Positions 1 through 8,839 of a stretch of 64,000 bases of DNA are shown here, in pieces (positions within the stretch are counted from its first letter, which is position 1; each line of letters opens with the position of its first letter). The translations under genes and the position numbers were made by a program. Under the pieces are notes generated by a model. The model searched no databases. It worked only from the letters and a program-made list of their open reading frames with translations, and was not told the origin of the DNA. The stretch is from Actinomyces oris (GTDB taxonomy: Bacteria > Actinomycetota > Actinomycetes > Actinomycetales > Actinomycetaceae): NCBI RefSeq assembly GCF_001937445.1, contig NZ_MSKS01000011.1:31551-95550 (forward strand), read 5' to 3'.

Positions 1-314
1 ACGTCTCCACCGTGGGCGGGGCGCGCGCCGTCGAGCCGGCCACGGACCTGGCCGTGGCCATCTCCGTGGTCTCGGCCGCGCGCAACCTGCCCACGCCCGC
101 CGGCCTGGTGGCCTTCGGCGAGGTGGGGCTCACCGGTGAGGTGCGGGCCACCGTCGGCATCCAGCGGCGCCTGGCGGAGGCCTCTCGTCTCGGCTTCGAC
201 CGGGCGATCGTGCCGCTGGCGGGCTCGGCCGAGCTGCGCGAGGTCGCCGGGATGCAGGTGCTGCCGGTGGCGCACGTGGGTGAGGCCATGGGGGCGGCGC
301 TCCCGCGCGGCTGA
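1..314 (+). CDS. radA: RadA/Sms DNA repair ATPase, C-terminal end (partial)
   Basis: Only the last ~104 codons are present; the gene enters from the left edge and the frame is open from base 3. The visible part is the Lon-protease-like C-terminal domain of RadA, with VSTVGGARAVEPATDLA and the conserved GEVGLTGEVR segment followed by an R-rich helix (IQRRLAEASRLGF). RadA is a RecA-like ATPase that drives branch migration during recombinational repair. Its zinc finger and Walker motifs would lie outside the window. disA follows 314 bases downstream on the same strand, the usual actinobacterial pairing. The family call is firm; the domain is truncated only by the window edge. Confidence 0.93.
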   Translation, partial: VSTVGGARAVEPATDLAVAISVVSAARNLPTPAGLVAFGEVGLTGEVRATVGIQRRLAEASRLGFDRAIVPLAGSAELREVAGMQVLPVAHVGEAMGAALPRG

Positions 315-628
315 CAGGACAGCACGGCCAACATGGGCAGCACGGCCAACGCAGGCAACGCAGGCAAACCCCGGGGTGAGGGGCGGACAGGGTGCCGAGC
401 AGGTGACGTGACCGCCATGGATCGGCCAGGCGCCGCCAACAGACCGACTGGTCCAGTGTGGGAAGGCCCTCTCCGAAGGTCGGCCCGCCTGCCGATACCA
501 TGGGAGCGTGAGCACCGGGGCGTGCGCTCACCTGAATGCTGTGAGACCCGAAGGCCCTCAGCACGGTCCGCGCCCCGGCGGGCTCACTGTGCGATCCCTC
601 CCCCCAGGACACCGCGAGATCAGGAGAG
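315..628. other. radA-disA intergenic stretch, nothing recognised
   Basis: A 314-base gap. It opens with short tandem similarities (two copies of cagcacggccaac, then two of gcaggcaac) just after the radA stop. I see no convincing gene, RNA or hairpin. A disA promoter may lie here but I cannot pick one. Confidence 0.4.
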
Positions 629-1699
629 ATGATGATCGAGGCCGCTGGCCAGCTGCACGAGACGCTTGCGCTCGTCGCTCCCGGCACCGTCCTTCGTGAC
701 GGCCTGGAGCGGATCCTGCGCGGACGTACCGGGGCGATCATCGTGCTGGGCTTCGACCCGGTGGTGGAGGCCATCTCCTCGGGCGGCTTCCACCTCGACG
801 TCGAGCTCTCCGCGGCCCGCCTGCGTGAGCTGGCCAAGATGGACGGCGGCGTCGTCGTCGACATGGATACCGCCCGGATCCGGCGTGCCAACGTCCAGCT
901 GCTGCCCAACGCCTCGATCCAGACCTCGGAGACGGGTATGCGTCACCGCACCGCCGAGCGCGTGGCCCGCCAGACCGGGTACCCGGTCATCTCCGTGAGC
1001 CAGTCCATGCGGATCATCTCCCTGTACGTCGACGGCAAGCGCCATGTCCTGGAGCCCAGCGAGTCGATCCTGGCCAGCGCCAACCAGGCCCTGTCCGCAC
1101 TGGAGCGATACAAGGCCCGCCTCGACCAGACCTCCGCCGGCCTGGACTCCCTGGAGATCGAGGACCTCGTCACCGTCCGTGACGTCACCTCGGTGCTTCA
1201 GCTCATGGAGATGGTTCGCCGCATCTCCGCCGACATCGACTCCTACGTCCTGGAGCTGGGCACCGACGGGCGCCTCCTGGCCCTCCAGGTCGAGGAGCTC
1301 ACCCGGGGCCTGCTCGCCGAGCACGGCTTCCTCCTGGAGGACTACCTGCCCGAGGGGCTGGACACGGCCACCGTCGATGCGCGCCTGAAGTGGGTGGGCT
1401 CCCCCGCCCTCCTGGACCTGGCGATGGTGGCGCGCTCCATGGGCCTGGGCGGCATCGACGGCCAGGACCTGGACGCTCAGGTCTCCCCGCGCGGCCTGCG
1501 GATCCTCTCCAAGATCCCGCGTCTGCCCGTGGTGACGGCGCGCGCCGTCGTCGAGCAGTGGGGGTCCCTGCAGGGGGTCCTCGGCGCCACCATCGAGGAG
1601 CTCGAGGCCGTCGATGGCGTGGGCGCGCAGCGGGCCCGGACCCTGCGCGACGGGCTGTCACGGCTGGCGGAGATCTCCGTCGTCGAGCGTTACTCCTGA
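629..1699 (+). CDS. disA: DisA, diadenylate cyclase and DNA integrity scanning protein
   Basis: Makes the second messenger c-di-AMP from two ATP and scans DNA for branched structures; octameric in known members. The 356 residues match family length. An N-terminal DAC domain (about 10-145) carries the RHR triad at 105-107 inside MRHRTAER. A helical linker follows, then a C-terminal helix-hairpin-helix DNA-binding region (about 290-350, with VDGVGAQRARTLRDGL). The usual DGA motif reads DGG at 72-74 (KMDGGVVVD), a conservative but notable change. Two ATGs stand in tandem at 629 and 632 behind aggagag; either could start translation. The gene follows radA and converges with the next gene. Confidence 0.95.
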   Translation: MMIEAAGQLHETLALVAPGTVLRDGLERILRGRTGAIIVLGFDPVVEAISSGGFHLDVELSAARLRELAKMDGGVVVDMDTARIRRANVQLLPNASIQTSETGMRHRTAERVARQTGYPVISVSQSMRIISLYVDGKRHVLEPSESILASANQALSALERYKARLDQTSAGLDSLEIEDLVTVRDVTSVLQLMEMVRRISADIDSYVLELGTDGRLLALQVEELTRGLLAEHGFLLEDYLPEGLDTATVDARLKWVGSPALLDLAMVARSMGLGGIDGQDLDAQVSPRGLRILSKIPRLPVVTARAVVEQWGSLQGVLGATIEELEAVDGVGAQRARTLRDGLSRLAEISVVERYS

Positions 1700-1757
1700 G
1701 CCGCCCGGTGGCGAGGCCTTGACGCCCCGCCCGGATCCCCCCGGCCGCAGAAGGCCC

Positions 1758-3002
1758 TCAGCTGACGACGAAGACCCGGTCCTCAGTGAGGTCCTTGCCC
1801 CCCATGACGAAGCGGAAACGGTAGGTCCCTGCCCCCGCGGCACTGCCCGGGGCGGTCTGCGCCTGGCCCGCTGAAGGGCTCGCAGAGGAGGCAGTGGCAC
1901 TCGGGCTCGACGTCGGGGAGGCCGATGCGCCGGCCGAAGCAGCCGGAGAGGCCGGTGCAGCGGTGGCCGCCGCGCAGTCGGAGGTGGCCGCGTTGCCGTT
2001 CCAGGTCACGGTGACCTCGGCGCCCTTGCCCGCCGGCAGGAGGAGGGCCCGCTCGGTCTGGCCCACGGGACACGTCAGGGAGTCCCACACCTGCTGAGAG
2101 CCCGAGGAGACCCTCACCCCCAGGGTCTGGCTGCCGACGTCGATCAGGCAGGGCGCCTGGCCGCTGTTGACCAGGGAGATGGAGAAGGTCGCCCCGGCGC
2201 CGACACCGACGGACTCGGGCCCCTGCACCGTGCTCGACAGGGCCGAGGGGTCACACTTACCCGGCGTGGGGTAGACGGTGTGCACCTGAGCGGCGGCGCG
2301 CTCCTCATCCTGGGTGCGGATGGTGTTGCGGGCCCAGAGGTAGCCGACAACGATGGTCACGATGAGCAGCAGGAGGATCAGCAGGACTCCACCCAGTACC
2401 AGGGCACGGCGCAGACCGTAGCGGGGCTGTGGCGGGACCGGCTTGCGCAGGCGCCCGCTGCGGGGCTGGTCCGGCCTCTGTGGGATCGAGTCGGGGGCGC
2501 CGGTCAGTCGCCCGCCGCCGATGCGGGCCCACTGGAGGCCCGCACCCCAGCCGTTTTTTCGACGACGATCGGAGCGGGCGGCCTGAGTCGAGCTCGTCCG
2601 GGCGGAGCGGGCGGTTCCCGGAGCGGCCTGCCGTGAGCGGGACGTCGAGGCCCCCTGGCCGCCCTGGGGGGACCTGCGGTTCTTACCGGCCTGGGCCGGC
2701 GTACCCGAGTGCCCGCCGGTGGGCCTGCCCGTCTGCCCCGAGTGCAGGGGGTGTCCGGTGGACTTGGCGCCTGAAGCGCGGCCGCCTCGTCCCTTGGCCT
2801 GGGAGGATCTGGGCGCCCCGCCGGAGCGGGCTGAGGCCGACTGTCCGGCACCCGACCGCGGCCCGCCGCCGGAACCACCCTGCCGGTGGGGCCGGGACTG
2901 GGAGCCCGAGGACGAACGCCCCGATGAGGAGCCTGCGCCGCGACGGGCCGAGCCTCGTCGTCCTGCGCTTTCCCCATGGTTGCGTCCGCGTCCTTTGGCC
3001 AT
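1758..3002 (-). CDS. Basic, low-complexity single-pass membrane protein with extracellular domain
   Basis: I recognise no functional family. From the ATG at 3002 the protein has ~180 N-terminal residues rich in Arg, Gly, Ser and Lys (probably cytoplasmic and disordered). A strong membrane segment (LVLGGVLLILLLLIVTIVVG) follows, then an outside domain with spaced cysteines (GKCDPSAL, APCLIDVG, LTCPVG, TSDCAAA) and an Ala/Ser/Pro/Thr-rich stretch. It ends in a beta-like tail (YRFRFVMGGKDL). The frame stays open 38 codons upstream of 3002, but the start MAKGRGRN is the natural one. Its place between disA and mutY matches M. tuberculosis Rv3587c, a conserved membrane protein, by position only. 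Function unknown. Confidence 0.75.
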   Translation of the reverse strand: MAKGRGRNHGESAGRRGSARRGAGSSSGRSSSGSQSRPHRQGGSGGGPRSGAGQSASARSGGAPRSSQAKGRGGRASGAKSTGHPLHSGQTGRPTGGHSGTPAQAGKNRRSPQGGQGASTSRSRQAAPGTARSARTSSTQAARSDRRRKNGWGAGLQWARIGGGRLTGAPDSIPQRPDQPRSGRLRKPVPPQPRYGLRRALVLGGVLLILLLLIVTIVVGYLWARNTIRTQDEERAAAQVHTVYPTPGKCDPSALSSTVQGPESVGVGAGATFSISLVNSGQAPCLIDVGSQTLGVRVSSGSQQVWDSLTCPVGQTERALLLPAGKGAEVTVTWNGNAATSDCAAATAAPASPAASAGASASPTSSPSATASSASPSAGQAQTAPGSAAGAGTYRFRFVMGGKDLTEDRVFVVS

Positions 3003-3169
3003 GGTCACGACTCTACCGGCGCCACGACCCCAGGCCCGTGAGACCTTCGTCGTTGTCCGCGCGGGGCCGACGCCGGCTGCCCGGCGCCGCACGGGTTCCG
3101 AGGGCCGGTCCCCCACCGCCCTGTGCGTCCCCGGCCGTCCGGCGGGGCGGCACGCGGATCGGTGGGCGG

Positions 3170-4168
3170 TTAGGGGAGGCGGTAGGTGGCGCCGTCGTCG
3201 TCGGTGGCGATGAGCCCGTCGGTCAGGAGGGTGGCCAGGGCGCGCACCGGCTGCTGGGGATCGGGGGCTCCGCCGGAGGCTCGCGCCCCCGCCCTGGCGG
3301 CGCAGGCCATGAGCTCACCGGCCTCGACGCACCGCCCGTCGGGGGCCTTGCGCAGGCGGGCCATGACCAGCCCGCGGGCCTGGCGGTCGGTGCCGTGCCA
3401 GGTCTGAGTGCGACGTCGGCCCGCGTGGATGTCCGCGGGACGGCCGGCAGCCAGCCAGGCACAGCTCGCCCGCCACGGGCAGGCCTCGCAGTCCGGCTCG
3501 CGGGCGGTGCACACCAGGGCGCCGAGCTCCATGACGGCCACCGACCAGTGAGCGGCGGTGGTGTCGTCGTCGGGCAGCAGGCGCAGTGCCCGCTCACGCT
3601 CGGCCCGGTTGAGGCTGGGGGCGGGAAGGGCCTGACCTGCGACAGCGCGGGCCAGGACCCGCCTGACATTCGTGTCCAGCACGAGGGCGCGCCGGCCGTG
3701 GGCGAAGGCCAGGACCGCGCCGGCCGTGTACTCCCCCACTCCGGGCAGAGCCAGAAGGGCGTCCAGGTCATCGGGTAGGACGCCGCCGTGCTGCTCGACG
3801 ACGCTGCGGGCGCACTCGATGAGCCGCAGGGCCCGGCGCGGGTAGCCCAGGTGTCCCCAGACCCGCAGCACCTCAGCGGTGGGGGCCTGGGCGAGCTCGG
3901 TGGGGCCGGGCCAGCGCCGCATCCACTCCTGCCAGGCGGGGACGACACGGGTCACCGGGGTCTGCTGGCTCATGACCTCCGAGACGAGGACCTCCCACGG
4001 GGTCGTACCAGGACGGCGCCACGGCAGGTCGCGGGCGTGGGCGTCATACCAGGCCATGACGTCCTGCGCCGAGGGCTCGGCCGGATCGGCAGGCGGCGCC
4101 GACTTGGCCGAGGTCGCAGCAGTGAGCGTGTCGTCAAGGGTGGGGCGGGCGGGCACGGGGGACACCAT
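3170..4168 (-). CDS. mutY: MutY, A/G-specific adenine glycosylase
   Basis: Removes adenine mispaired with 8-oxoguanine in base excision repair. Counting from the furthest upstream start (GTG at 4207), the catalytic Glu is E77 in SEVMSQQTPV. The helix-hairpin-helix is LPGVGEYTAGAV, the catalytic Asp is D178 in LDTNVRRVL, and the [4Fe-4S] ligands are Cys233, 240, 243 and 249 with the family's C-x6-C-x2-C-x5-C spacing. The C-terminal NUDIX-like domain of E. coli MutY is short or absent, as in many actinobacteria. I prefer the ATG at 4168, which has AAGG upstream; the GTG at 4207 abuts a hairpin repeat and has no ribosome site. Confidence 0.93.
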   Translation of the reverse strand: MVSPVPARPTLDDTLTAATSAKSAPPADPAEPSAQDVMAWYDAHARDLPWRRPGTTPWEVLVSEVMSQQTPVTRVVPAWQEWMRRWPGPTELAQAPTAEVLRVWGHLGYPRRALRLIECARSVVEQHGGVLPDDLDALLALPGVGEYTAGAVLAFAHGRRALVLDTNVRRVLARAVAGQALPAPSLNRAERERALRLLPDDDTTAAHWSVAVMELGALVCTAREPDCEACPWRASCAWLAAGRPADIHAGRRRTQTWHGTDRQARGLVMARLRKAPDGRCVEAGELMACAARAGARASGGAPDPQQPVRALATLLTDGLIATDDDGATYRLP

Positions 4169-4235
4169 AGCGGCAAGACCTTGGGCGGGGCCGGATACCT
4201 TCGTCACCAGCCGGCGAGAATCGTCGCACTCCCAC

Positions 4236-4302
4236 GCGTTCGTAGGGTAGGCCTCCAGTTCGTCCCCTTACCCTACGAACCCAAGACTTAACCTACGAAC
4301 GC
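4236..4302. repeat. TTCGTAGGGTA repeat, locus 1
   Basis: GTTCGTAGGGTA at 4238-4249 pairs perfectly with TACCCTACGAAC at 4269-4280; a third, slightly altered unit (AACCTACGAACGC) follows at 4290-4302. The same 12-bp inverted repeat occurs at 27941-27983, and unpaired units lie at 26094-26132. It lies between mutY and the next minus-strand gene, and that gene's stop codon (GCGTTCGTAGGTTAA) falls inside the last unit. It could act as a terminator or be a dispersed element. Confidence 0.75.
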
Positions 4303-4761
4303 ACGGGCGTGCCCGGTGACGAGCATGGTGAAGCCGAGCGTGGAATCGTTCCCGCTGCCAACGATCGTCTTGAGTCCGGACGCCAGGAGCAGCAGCCCGA
4401 CGGCGCCACACAGGACGAGCACGATCCAGCCGGACCCGGTTGCGGCGGTACGGCGGACCAACCTGTCGGTCACCGGCGCAGCGGGTGCTCGCCCGGGACG
4501 ACGCGCTGGCAGCGTAGGCGTCTGAGCCTCGGGGACTCCCCGGAGCGCAGCGACGGGAACGGGGACCGGAGGGGCCGATGGCTGCTGGCTGCTCGATCGG
4601 CCGTCGTTCGATCGACCACCATCAACCCGGCCGTACCCGGCCGAGGCGTACTGACCGGGTGCCCCCTGAGGAGTGGCCCCACCGTAGGGGGAGGGTCGGC
4701 TCCCGGGCTGGCGACAGGGAGCGGGCCGGCCGTAGGAAGAGCCTGTCGGTGGTTGCGTCAT
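4288..4761 (-). CDS. Small proline/glycine-rich membrane protein
   Basis: About 157 residues from the ATG at 4761, behind AAGAGGTTCCC. The N-terminal ~110 residues are rich in Pro, Gly, Ser, Gln and Arg with no family I know. One hydrophobic segment follows (WIVLVLCGAVGLLLLASGL), then a short tail that ends AFVG inside a dispersed repeat. The N-terminus (MTQPPTGSSYGRP) resembles that of the next gene upstream (MSQPPVNGPYSQP), so the two may be distant paralogues or fellow envelope proteins. The function is unknown; the reading frame is supported by its ribosome site and composition only. Confidence 0.6.
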   Translation of the reverse strand: MTQPPTGSSYGRPAPCRQPGSRPSPYGGATPQGAPGQYASAGYGRVDGGRSNDGRSSSQQPSAPPVPVPVAALRGVPEAQTPTLPARRPGRAPAAPVTDRLVRRTAATGSGWIVLVLCGAVGLLLLASGLKTIVGSGNDSTLGFTMLVTGHARAFVG

Positions 4762-4927
4762 GGGAACCTCTTCATCAAGGCGGTTCGCACCAGATCGCGG
4801 GCGGTGGGGTGCCGTGAGCGTATTCCACACCGACCGCGACCGCACCGCCTCCAAGGGGCCAGTCCTCCCCATGGACCGAGAACGTTGGAGGACGCTGCGC
4901 GTCCTCGACGTCCGTGCCCGCCCCGAG

Positions 4928-5806
4928 TCAGGGGCGGTTCAGGCCCTGACGGCGCTCCTGACGCTCCCGGGCCCCCTGCTGGATACCCAGGACGCCGTTG
5001 AGCTCAACGTACTCGCCCGTCTCCTGGGTGTATCCGCGCGCGACGGCCCACTCCCAGATGCGGTCCAGCTCGGCAGTGCCCTTTGCCTCCAGCGCCTGGC
5101 CACTGACGCCGGACCAGGTCAGACCGGCCAGGGTGACGGCCCTGCCGTCGGGGTCGACGACGTGACCCTCGGCGTGACGGATCCGAACCCTGCCTGCGGC
5201 GGCACTCAGGGCCGCCGGTGCGCCGGAGACCTTGACGAACAGCCCCGTACGCGAGCGGGGCCAGGGGACGTCGCGGCCCCTGCCGCCGGCCCCGATGTGG
5301 ATGCCGGTGGCGTCGAACACCGTACGCACCGACATGAGGAACAGGATGCCGAGCAGCAGGAACAACCCGAGGAGCAGCAGAACGACAAAGCCGACCGTCG
5401 CCCCGTTGGCAAGGAGCTCCTTGACCGCCGCAATCAGGCACACCAGCCCAAAACCGCCGCCCACGAAAAACTGGATACGGCTGGCGGTCGTCGTCGTGGA
5501 CTTGAGAACCAGCCTGTCCTGATCCACGGGAATGGGGCCGAGCTGGGAGGGCTGGTAACCGGATTGAGGGGCCGAGGAGGACTGCGGGCCAGCCGGAACG
5601 TCATAGGAAGCCGGCTGACCCGCTCCGGGCCGGACGTACTGACCGTACTGACCGGCAGCGGTCTGACTCGTCTGGCCGTACTGAGCCTGAGGCCCGGGGA
5701 CACCGGCTTGACCGTACTGGTTCTGCTGGGCGGGATCGCCGTACTGACCGTACTGGCCGTACTGACCGGGCTGACTGTAGGGGCCGTTGACCGGTGGCTG
5801 GCTCAT
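4928..5806 (-). CDS. Gln/Tyr/Gly-rich two-pass membrane protein with PH-like domain
   Basis: From the ATG at 5806 (AGGAAAG upstream) the 292-residue protein begins with repeated GQYGQYG-type units over about 75 residues, a low-complexity tail common in actinobacterial membrane proteins. Two adjacent hydrophobic spans follow (FGLVCLIAAVKEL and GFVVLLLLGLFLLLGILFLM). A C-terminal beta-rich part (VFDATGIHIGAGGRGRDVPW onward) resembles the bacterial PH fold. The C-terminus is charged (ARERQERRQ). The function is unknown. It lies in the same orientation as its neighbours, possibly as a loose operon. Confidence 0.7.
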   Translation of the reverse strand: MSQPPVNGPYSQPGQYGQYGQYGDPAQQNQYGQAGVPGPQAQYGQTSQTAAGQYGQYVRPGAGQPASYDVPAGPQSSSAPQSGYQPSQLGPIPVDQDRLVLKSTTTTASRIQFFVGGGFGLVCLIAAVKELLANGATVGFVVLLLLGLFLLLGILFLMSVRTVFDATGIHIGAGGRGRDVPWPRSRTGLFVKVSGAPAALSAAAGRVRIRHAEGHVVDPDGRAVTLAGLTWSGVSGQALEAKGTAELDRIWEWAVARGYTQETGEYVELNGVLGIQQGARERQERRQGLNRP

Positions 5807-5931
5807 GAGCACTTTCCTCACAGGTTCTTGGATGTACGGGAATTACGACAAGACCTCGTCAGGCTACCGCGACGCCCCCACCGATGCAGCCCCGGCAGAA
5901 CTCCCCATCGTCTCCTGGCCGCCCTCGGCGG

Positions 5932-6417
5932 CTATCTGCCACCGGTGAGACGGCGCAGCACCCTCACCCGCGGGGACCACGTCGCGGGACGGACGACCGT
6001 GCCCGTGGTCTCACGTTCGGCGTTGTCAAAGAGGTCCTCGACGACGGCATCGTGCAGGGGCTCAACCACGGCCGAGAACATGAGCCGCATGGCGCCACGG
6101 GTACGGCCGATGAGGACGTGGCGGATGCGGGTGCGTTTCTCGTCCAGGGCGTCGAGGCTCAGCTCGTGGGCACCGATGATCCCTGTTCGCGGACGGAAGG
6201 TGAACCGCACTCGCCGGCCGGGCTCGTACTCGCTGACGTAGTAGCGGATGGCTCCGTGGCCGCCGTCGGCTCCCAGCGCCAGTGGCCGGTCCAGGACCAT
6301 CGGCGGCCAGTACCGCGAGGGCCAGAGTCGATCGTCCTTCTGCCCAAGCCCGTTGAGCAGGGCGCCCAGGGGCTCGAGCGAAGCGTTGATGACGCGTTCG
6401 TGAACGTTGCGGATCAT
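5932..6417 (-). CDS. SRPBCC-family (START-like fold) protein
   Basis: 161 residues from the ATG at 6417, which sits four bases after a GGAGGAGC ribosome site; the frame continues upstream but without such a site. The sequence starts with the typical helix-strand of polyketide-cyclase/START-like proteins (MIRNVHERVINASLEPL). It alternates strands (VRFTFRPRTG, ELSLDALDEKRTRIRHVLIG) and ends with the long C-terminal helix (MRLMFSAVVEPLHDAVVEDLFDNAERE). These proteins bind hydrophobic ligands in a cavity; the ligand cannot be told from sequence. It is soluble and cytoplasmic as far as I can see. Confidence 0.7.
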   Translation of the reverse strand: MIRNVHERVINASLEPLGALLNGLGQKDDRLWPSRYWPPMVLDRPLALGADGGHGAIRYYVSEYEPGRRVRFTFRPRTGIIGAHELSLDALDEKRTRIRHVLIGRTRGAMRLMFSAVVEPLHDAVVEDLFDNAERETTGTVVRPATWSPRVRVLRRLTGGR

Positions 6418-6556
6418 GGGTGCTCCTCCACGGTTATCGCATGGCTGCCGCACAGTTGTCGGCTGCTTGTCCAACAGGATCGCACCCGACCATGAGATCA
6501 CACGGGACCGCGGCCCGCCGCAGCGAAGCGCACCCGGCCCACCCAGGGCGATCAGC

Positions 6557-7201
6557 TCACAGGTGCAGGAGCATGCGGGCGTTGCCCAGGGTATTGGGCT
6601 TGACCCGGGCCAGGTCGAGGAACTCAGCCAGGCCGTCGTCGTGAGAGCGCAGCATCTCGGCGAAGACGTCCATACCCACCGGGGTGCCCTCGATGGGCAC
6701 GAAGCCGTGGGCCCCGAAGAAGGGCTCCTCGAAGGTCAGGCAGAACACCCGCTTGAGCCCCATCTCCCGGGCCTGCGCGATGAGCTCACGCAGGATGGCC
6801 GAGCCCAGTCCGGTCCCCACGGCGTCGGGGTGGACGGCCAGGGTACGCACCTCGGCGAGGTCATCCCACATGACGTGCAACGCCCCACAGCCCACGATCC
6901 TGGGCTCGGCCGGCGCCTCTCCGCCGTCTGCCCCACCGGTCCCGGCGTCGCCGGGGATCTCCTCGGCGACGATGAACTCCTGGATGTCCTCGAAGTAGGA
7001 GATGAGGTCCTTGGAGACCAGGACGCGCCGCTCGGCGTAGGGACGCACCAGCTCAGCGATGGGGCGCACGTCCGCCGGGCGCGCCGGGCGCAGGACGCGG
7101 CGGGAGTCGTCGACCCCGTAGACCTCGGCCCGACGTGTCGTCCGGCCGGCGAGCAGGTGTTCATGTGTCATGACAGCAGTGCTGTTCATCGTTGTCCGCA
7201 T
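6557..7201 (-). CDS. argA: GNAT acetyltransferase, ArgA-like amino-acid N-acetyltransferase
   Basis: 214 residues. The GNAT core runs from LRPARPADVRPIAELV through the acetyl-CoA loop region (VHPDAVGTGLGSAILRELI) to FEEPFFGAHGFVPIEGTPV. The C-terminal signature (LARVKPNTLGNARMLLHL) matches the short, kinase-less glutamate N-acetyltransferases of actinobacteria such as M. tuberculosis Rv2747. That enzyme makes N-acetylglutamate, the first step of arginine synthesis. Starts at 7201, 7189 and 7171 are possible and none has a clear ribosome site. No other arg gene is nearby, so the symbol rests on sequence resemblance alone. Confidence 0.75.
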   Translation of the reverse strand: MRTTMNSTAVMTHEHLLAGRTTRRAEVYGVDDSRRVLRPARPADVRPIAELVRPYAERRVLVSKDLISYFEDIQEFIVAEEIPGDAGTGGADGGEAPAEPRIVGCGALHVMWDDLAEVRTLAVHPDAVGTGLGSAILRELIAQAREMGLKRVFCLTFEEPFFGAHGFVPIEGTPVGMDVFAEMLRSHDDGLAEFLDLARVKPNTLGNARMLLHL

Positions 7202-7316
7202 TCAGTTAGGGCTCAGTTCTGGTCTTGGGCCCCGTGAGCCGGCGTTCCACCGGCGACGCCGGAGCCGCGAGCAGACCGCAGCGCGATCCGGGCCCACATC
7301 CTGCCACGTTCGCGGT

Positions 7317-8462
7317 TCATCGAGAACCGCCTCCCGTCTGGCCCCGGACCTCGGCGAGCTCCAGGACGGCGCGGGCGGTGGCGTCGTCGACGATGAGATC
7401 GGTGGCGGTCCGGGCGCGCAGCGCGGCCAGCAGGGCACGGGCCTTGCCGGTTCCCGCGGCCACGCACAGACGGCGCGGAATCCGGGCGAGCTGGGCGGGA
7501 GTCGGGCCGGTGGCCCGGGCGTTGAGGGTGACGTCGCGCCAGGAGCCGTCGGCACGCAGCAGGACGGTGCACACGTCCCCCACCACGTTCTGGCGGCGCA
7601 GGACGGCCTGGTCCCGGGCCGTGAGGTGGCCACCCTCATAGACCTGGGAGGGCAGGGCCCCGTTGAGGGCATCGAGGGCGCCGACGCCGAAGACGGCCAG
7701 GCTCGCGCGCCGCGCCACCGACAGGACCCGCTTGACCGAGCGCTCCGACCACATGGCCTCACGGGCGGCCACATGGTCGAAGAAGGCCGGCACCGGGAAG
7801 GAGATCGTGCGAGCCCCCAGCGACATGCGCATCTGGGAGAGCACCTCACCGGCGCTGGGCCCCTCACGCATGGGATCCGAGGCGCCGTTGAGCTGGACGA
7901 CGGTCAGCCCCGGAACGGGCCGCGAGGGCAGGGCGGCGCTGACCTCCGACATGGTGGTGCCCCAGGCGACACCGACGACGACGCCTCCTGCGCCGACGTC
8001 CCGGCCCGCCCCGCCGGCCGCGCCGCGGTTCTCGCCCTCGGGGCCACCCGACTCAGGCGCACCGGCGCCTTCGGCCCCGCCCTGCTCGGCCAGGGCCCCG
8101 ATGAGGTCGACCATGTGCGCGGCGGCGACGGAGGCGACCTGCTGGAGGCGGTGGATCTCCGTGGTGCCCTCGCGCACCGGGACGATATGCGTGCGGACCC
8201 CGAAGACCTGCGCCATCCGCCCCTCCAGGGAGCCGGCGCCACCGGGCTGGACCAGGCTGACCCGCACGACCCCCTCCTGGCGGGCACGCGCCAGGAGCCG
8301 GGAGACGGTGGAGCGGGACACCCCCAGGTGGTGGGCGATCACCTCCATCGTCTCGCCCTGGACGTAGTACATGGAGGCCGCCTCGTAGGCGCGCAGGAGG
8401 CCACCGGGGTCGGCGGTACTCGCCGCGCCCCCGACGGCGTCAGAAGCGGTTCTGCCAGTCAC
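7317..8462 (-). CDS. SorC/DeoR-type sugar-binding transcriptional regulator
   Basis: 381 residues. An N-terminal helix-turn-helix (MEVIAHHLGVSRSTVSRLLARAR, about 39-61) precedes a SorC-type effector domain with the signature GVAWGTTMSEV and the late motif GVGALDALNGALP. Effector domains of this class bind phosphorylated sugars. The gene is transcribed away from glpD across a 377-base gap that carries several inverted repeats. It therefore most likely controls the glpDFK genes in response to glycerol 3-phosphate or a related phosphate; that is inference from position. A Gly/Ala-rich insert (EQGGAEGAG... to GAGG) between the two domains is longer than usual. Confidence 0.85.
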   Translation of the reverse strand: MTGRTASDAVGGAASTADPGGLLRAYEAASMYYVQGETMEVIAHHLGVSRSTVSRLLARARQEGVVRVSLVQPGGAGSLEGRMAQVFGVRTHIVPVREGTTEIHRLQQVASVAAAHMVDLIGALAEQGGAEGAGAPESGGPEGENRGAAGGAGRDVGAGGVVVGVAWGTTMSEVSAALPSRPVPGLTVVQLNGASDPMREGPSAGEVLSQMRMSLGARTISFPVPAFFDHVAAREAMWSERSVKRVLSVARRASLAVFGVGALDALNGALPSQVYEGGHLTARDQAVLRRQNVVGDVCTVLLRADGSWRDVTLNARATGPTPAQLARIPRRLCVAAGTGKARALLAALRARTATDLIVDDATARAVLELAEVRGQTGGGSR

Positions 8463-8622
8463 GTCATCCTCCTTCTCCTCTTATCGACGACGGCGGCGTT
8501 CCACACAGCCGTCCCGTGCGGCGGGAGGGCACGAGCCTCCCGGACACGACATCAGACGTCCCGGCGAGGAGGACTGTACGCACAGATCAGCGGACATTCT
8601 TGTGGATACCTCAAAAGCCGTC

Positions 8623-8684
8623 TGCACATTCGTGCACGCACCTTGCGCATTCTCCCACACGCGGCGGACAGTGGTGTCCGACAC
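8623..8684. promoter_or_regulatory. Candidate operators in the SorC-glpD divergent region
   Basis: Two inverted repeats share one architecture, 5-bp arms with a 4-bp spacer: TGCAC-ATTC-GTGCA at 8623-8636 and GGACA-GTGG-TGTCC at 8666-8679. A further overlapping odd palindrome, GTGTC-C-GACAC, lies at 8674-8684. They sit 160-220 bases before glpD and after the regulator start, where a divergent SorC-type repressor would bind. The rest of 8463-8839 shows nothing else I can name. Confidence 0.5.
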
Positions 8685-8839
8685 CACAGACGGGCCGTGC
8701 GAGCGCGACGGAACACGTCGAGCCCCGGCGCCGGAAGCCGGGCCCCGACCTGCATCCGACCCGGCACCCCGGTCAACGCCGACCGGCCCCGCACAGCCTC
8801 ACCAGTTTCGACCTCACGACACGTAGGAGCCCAGGAGCC

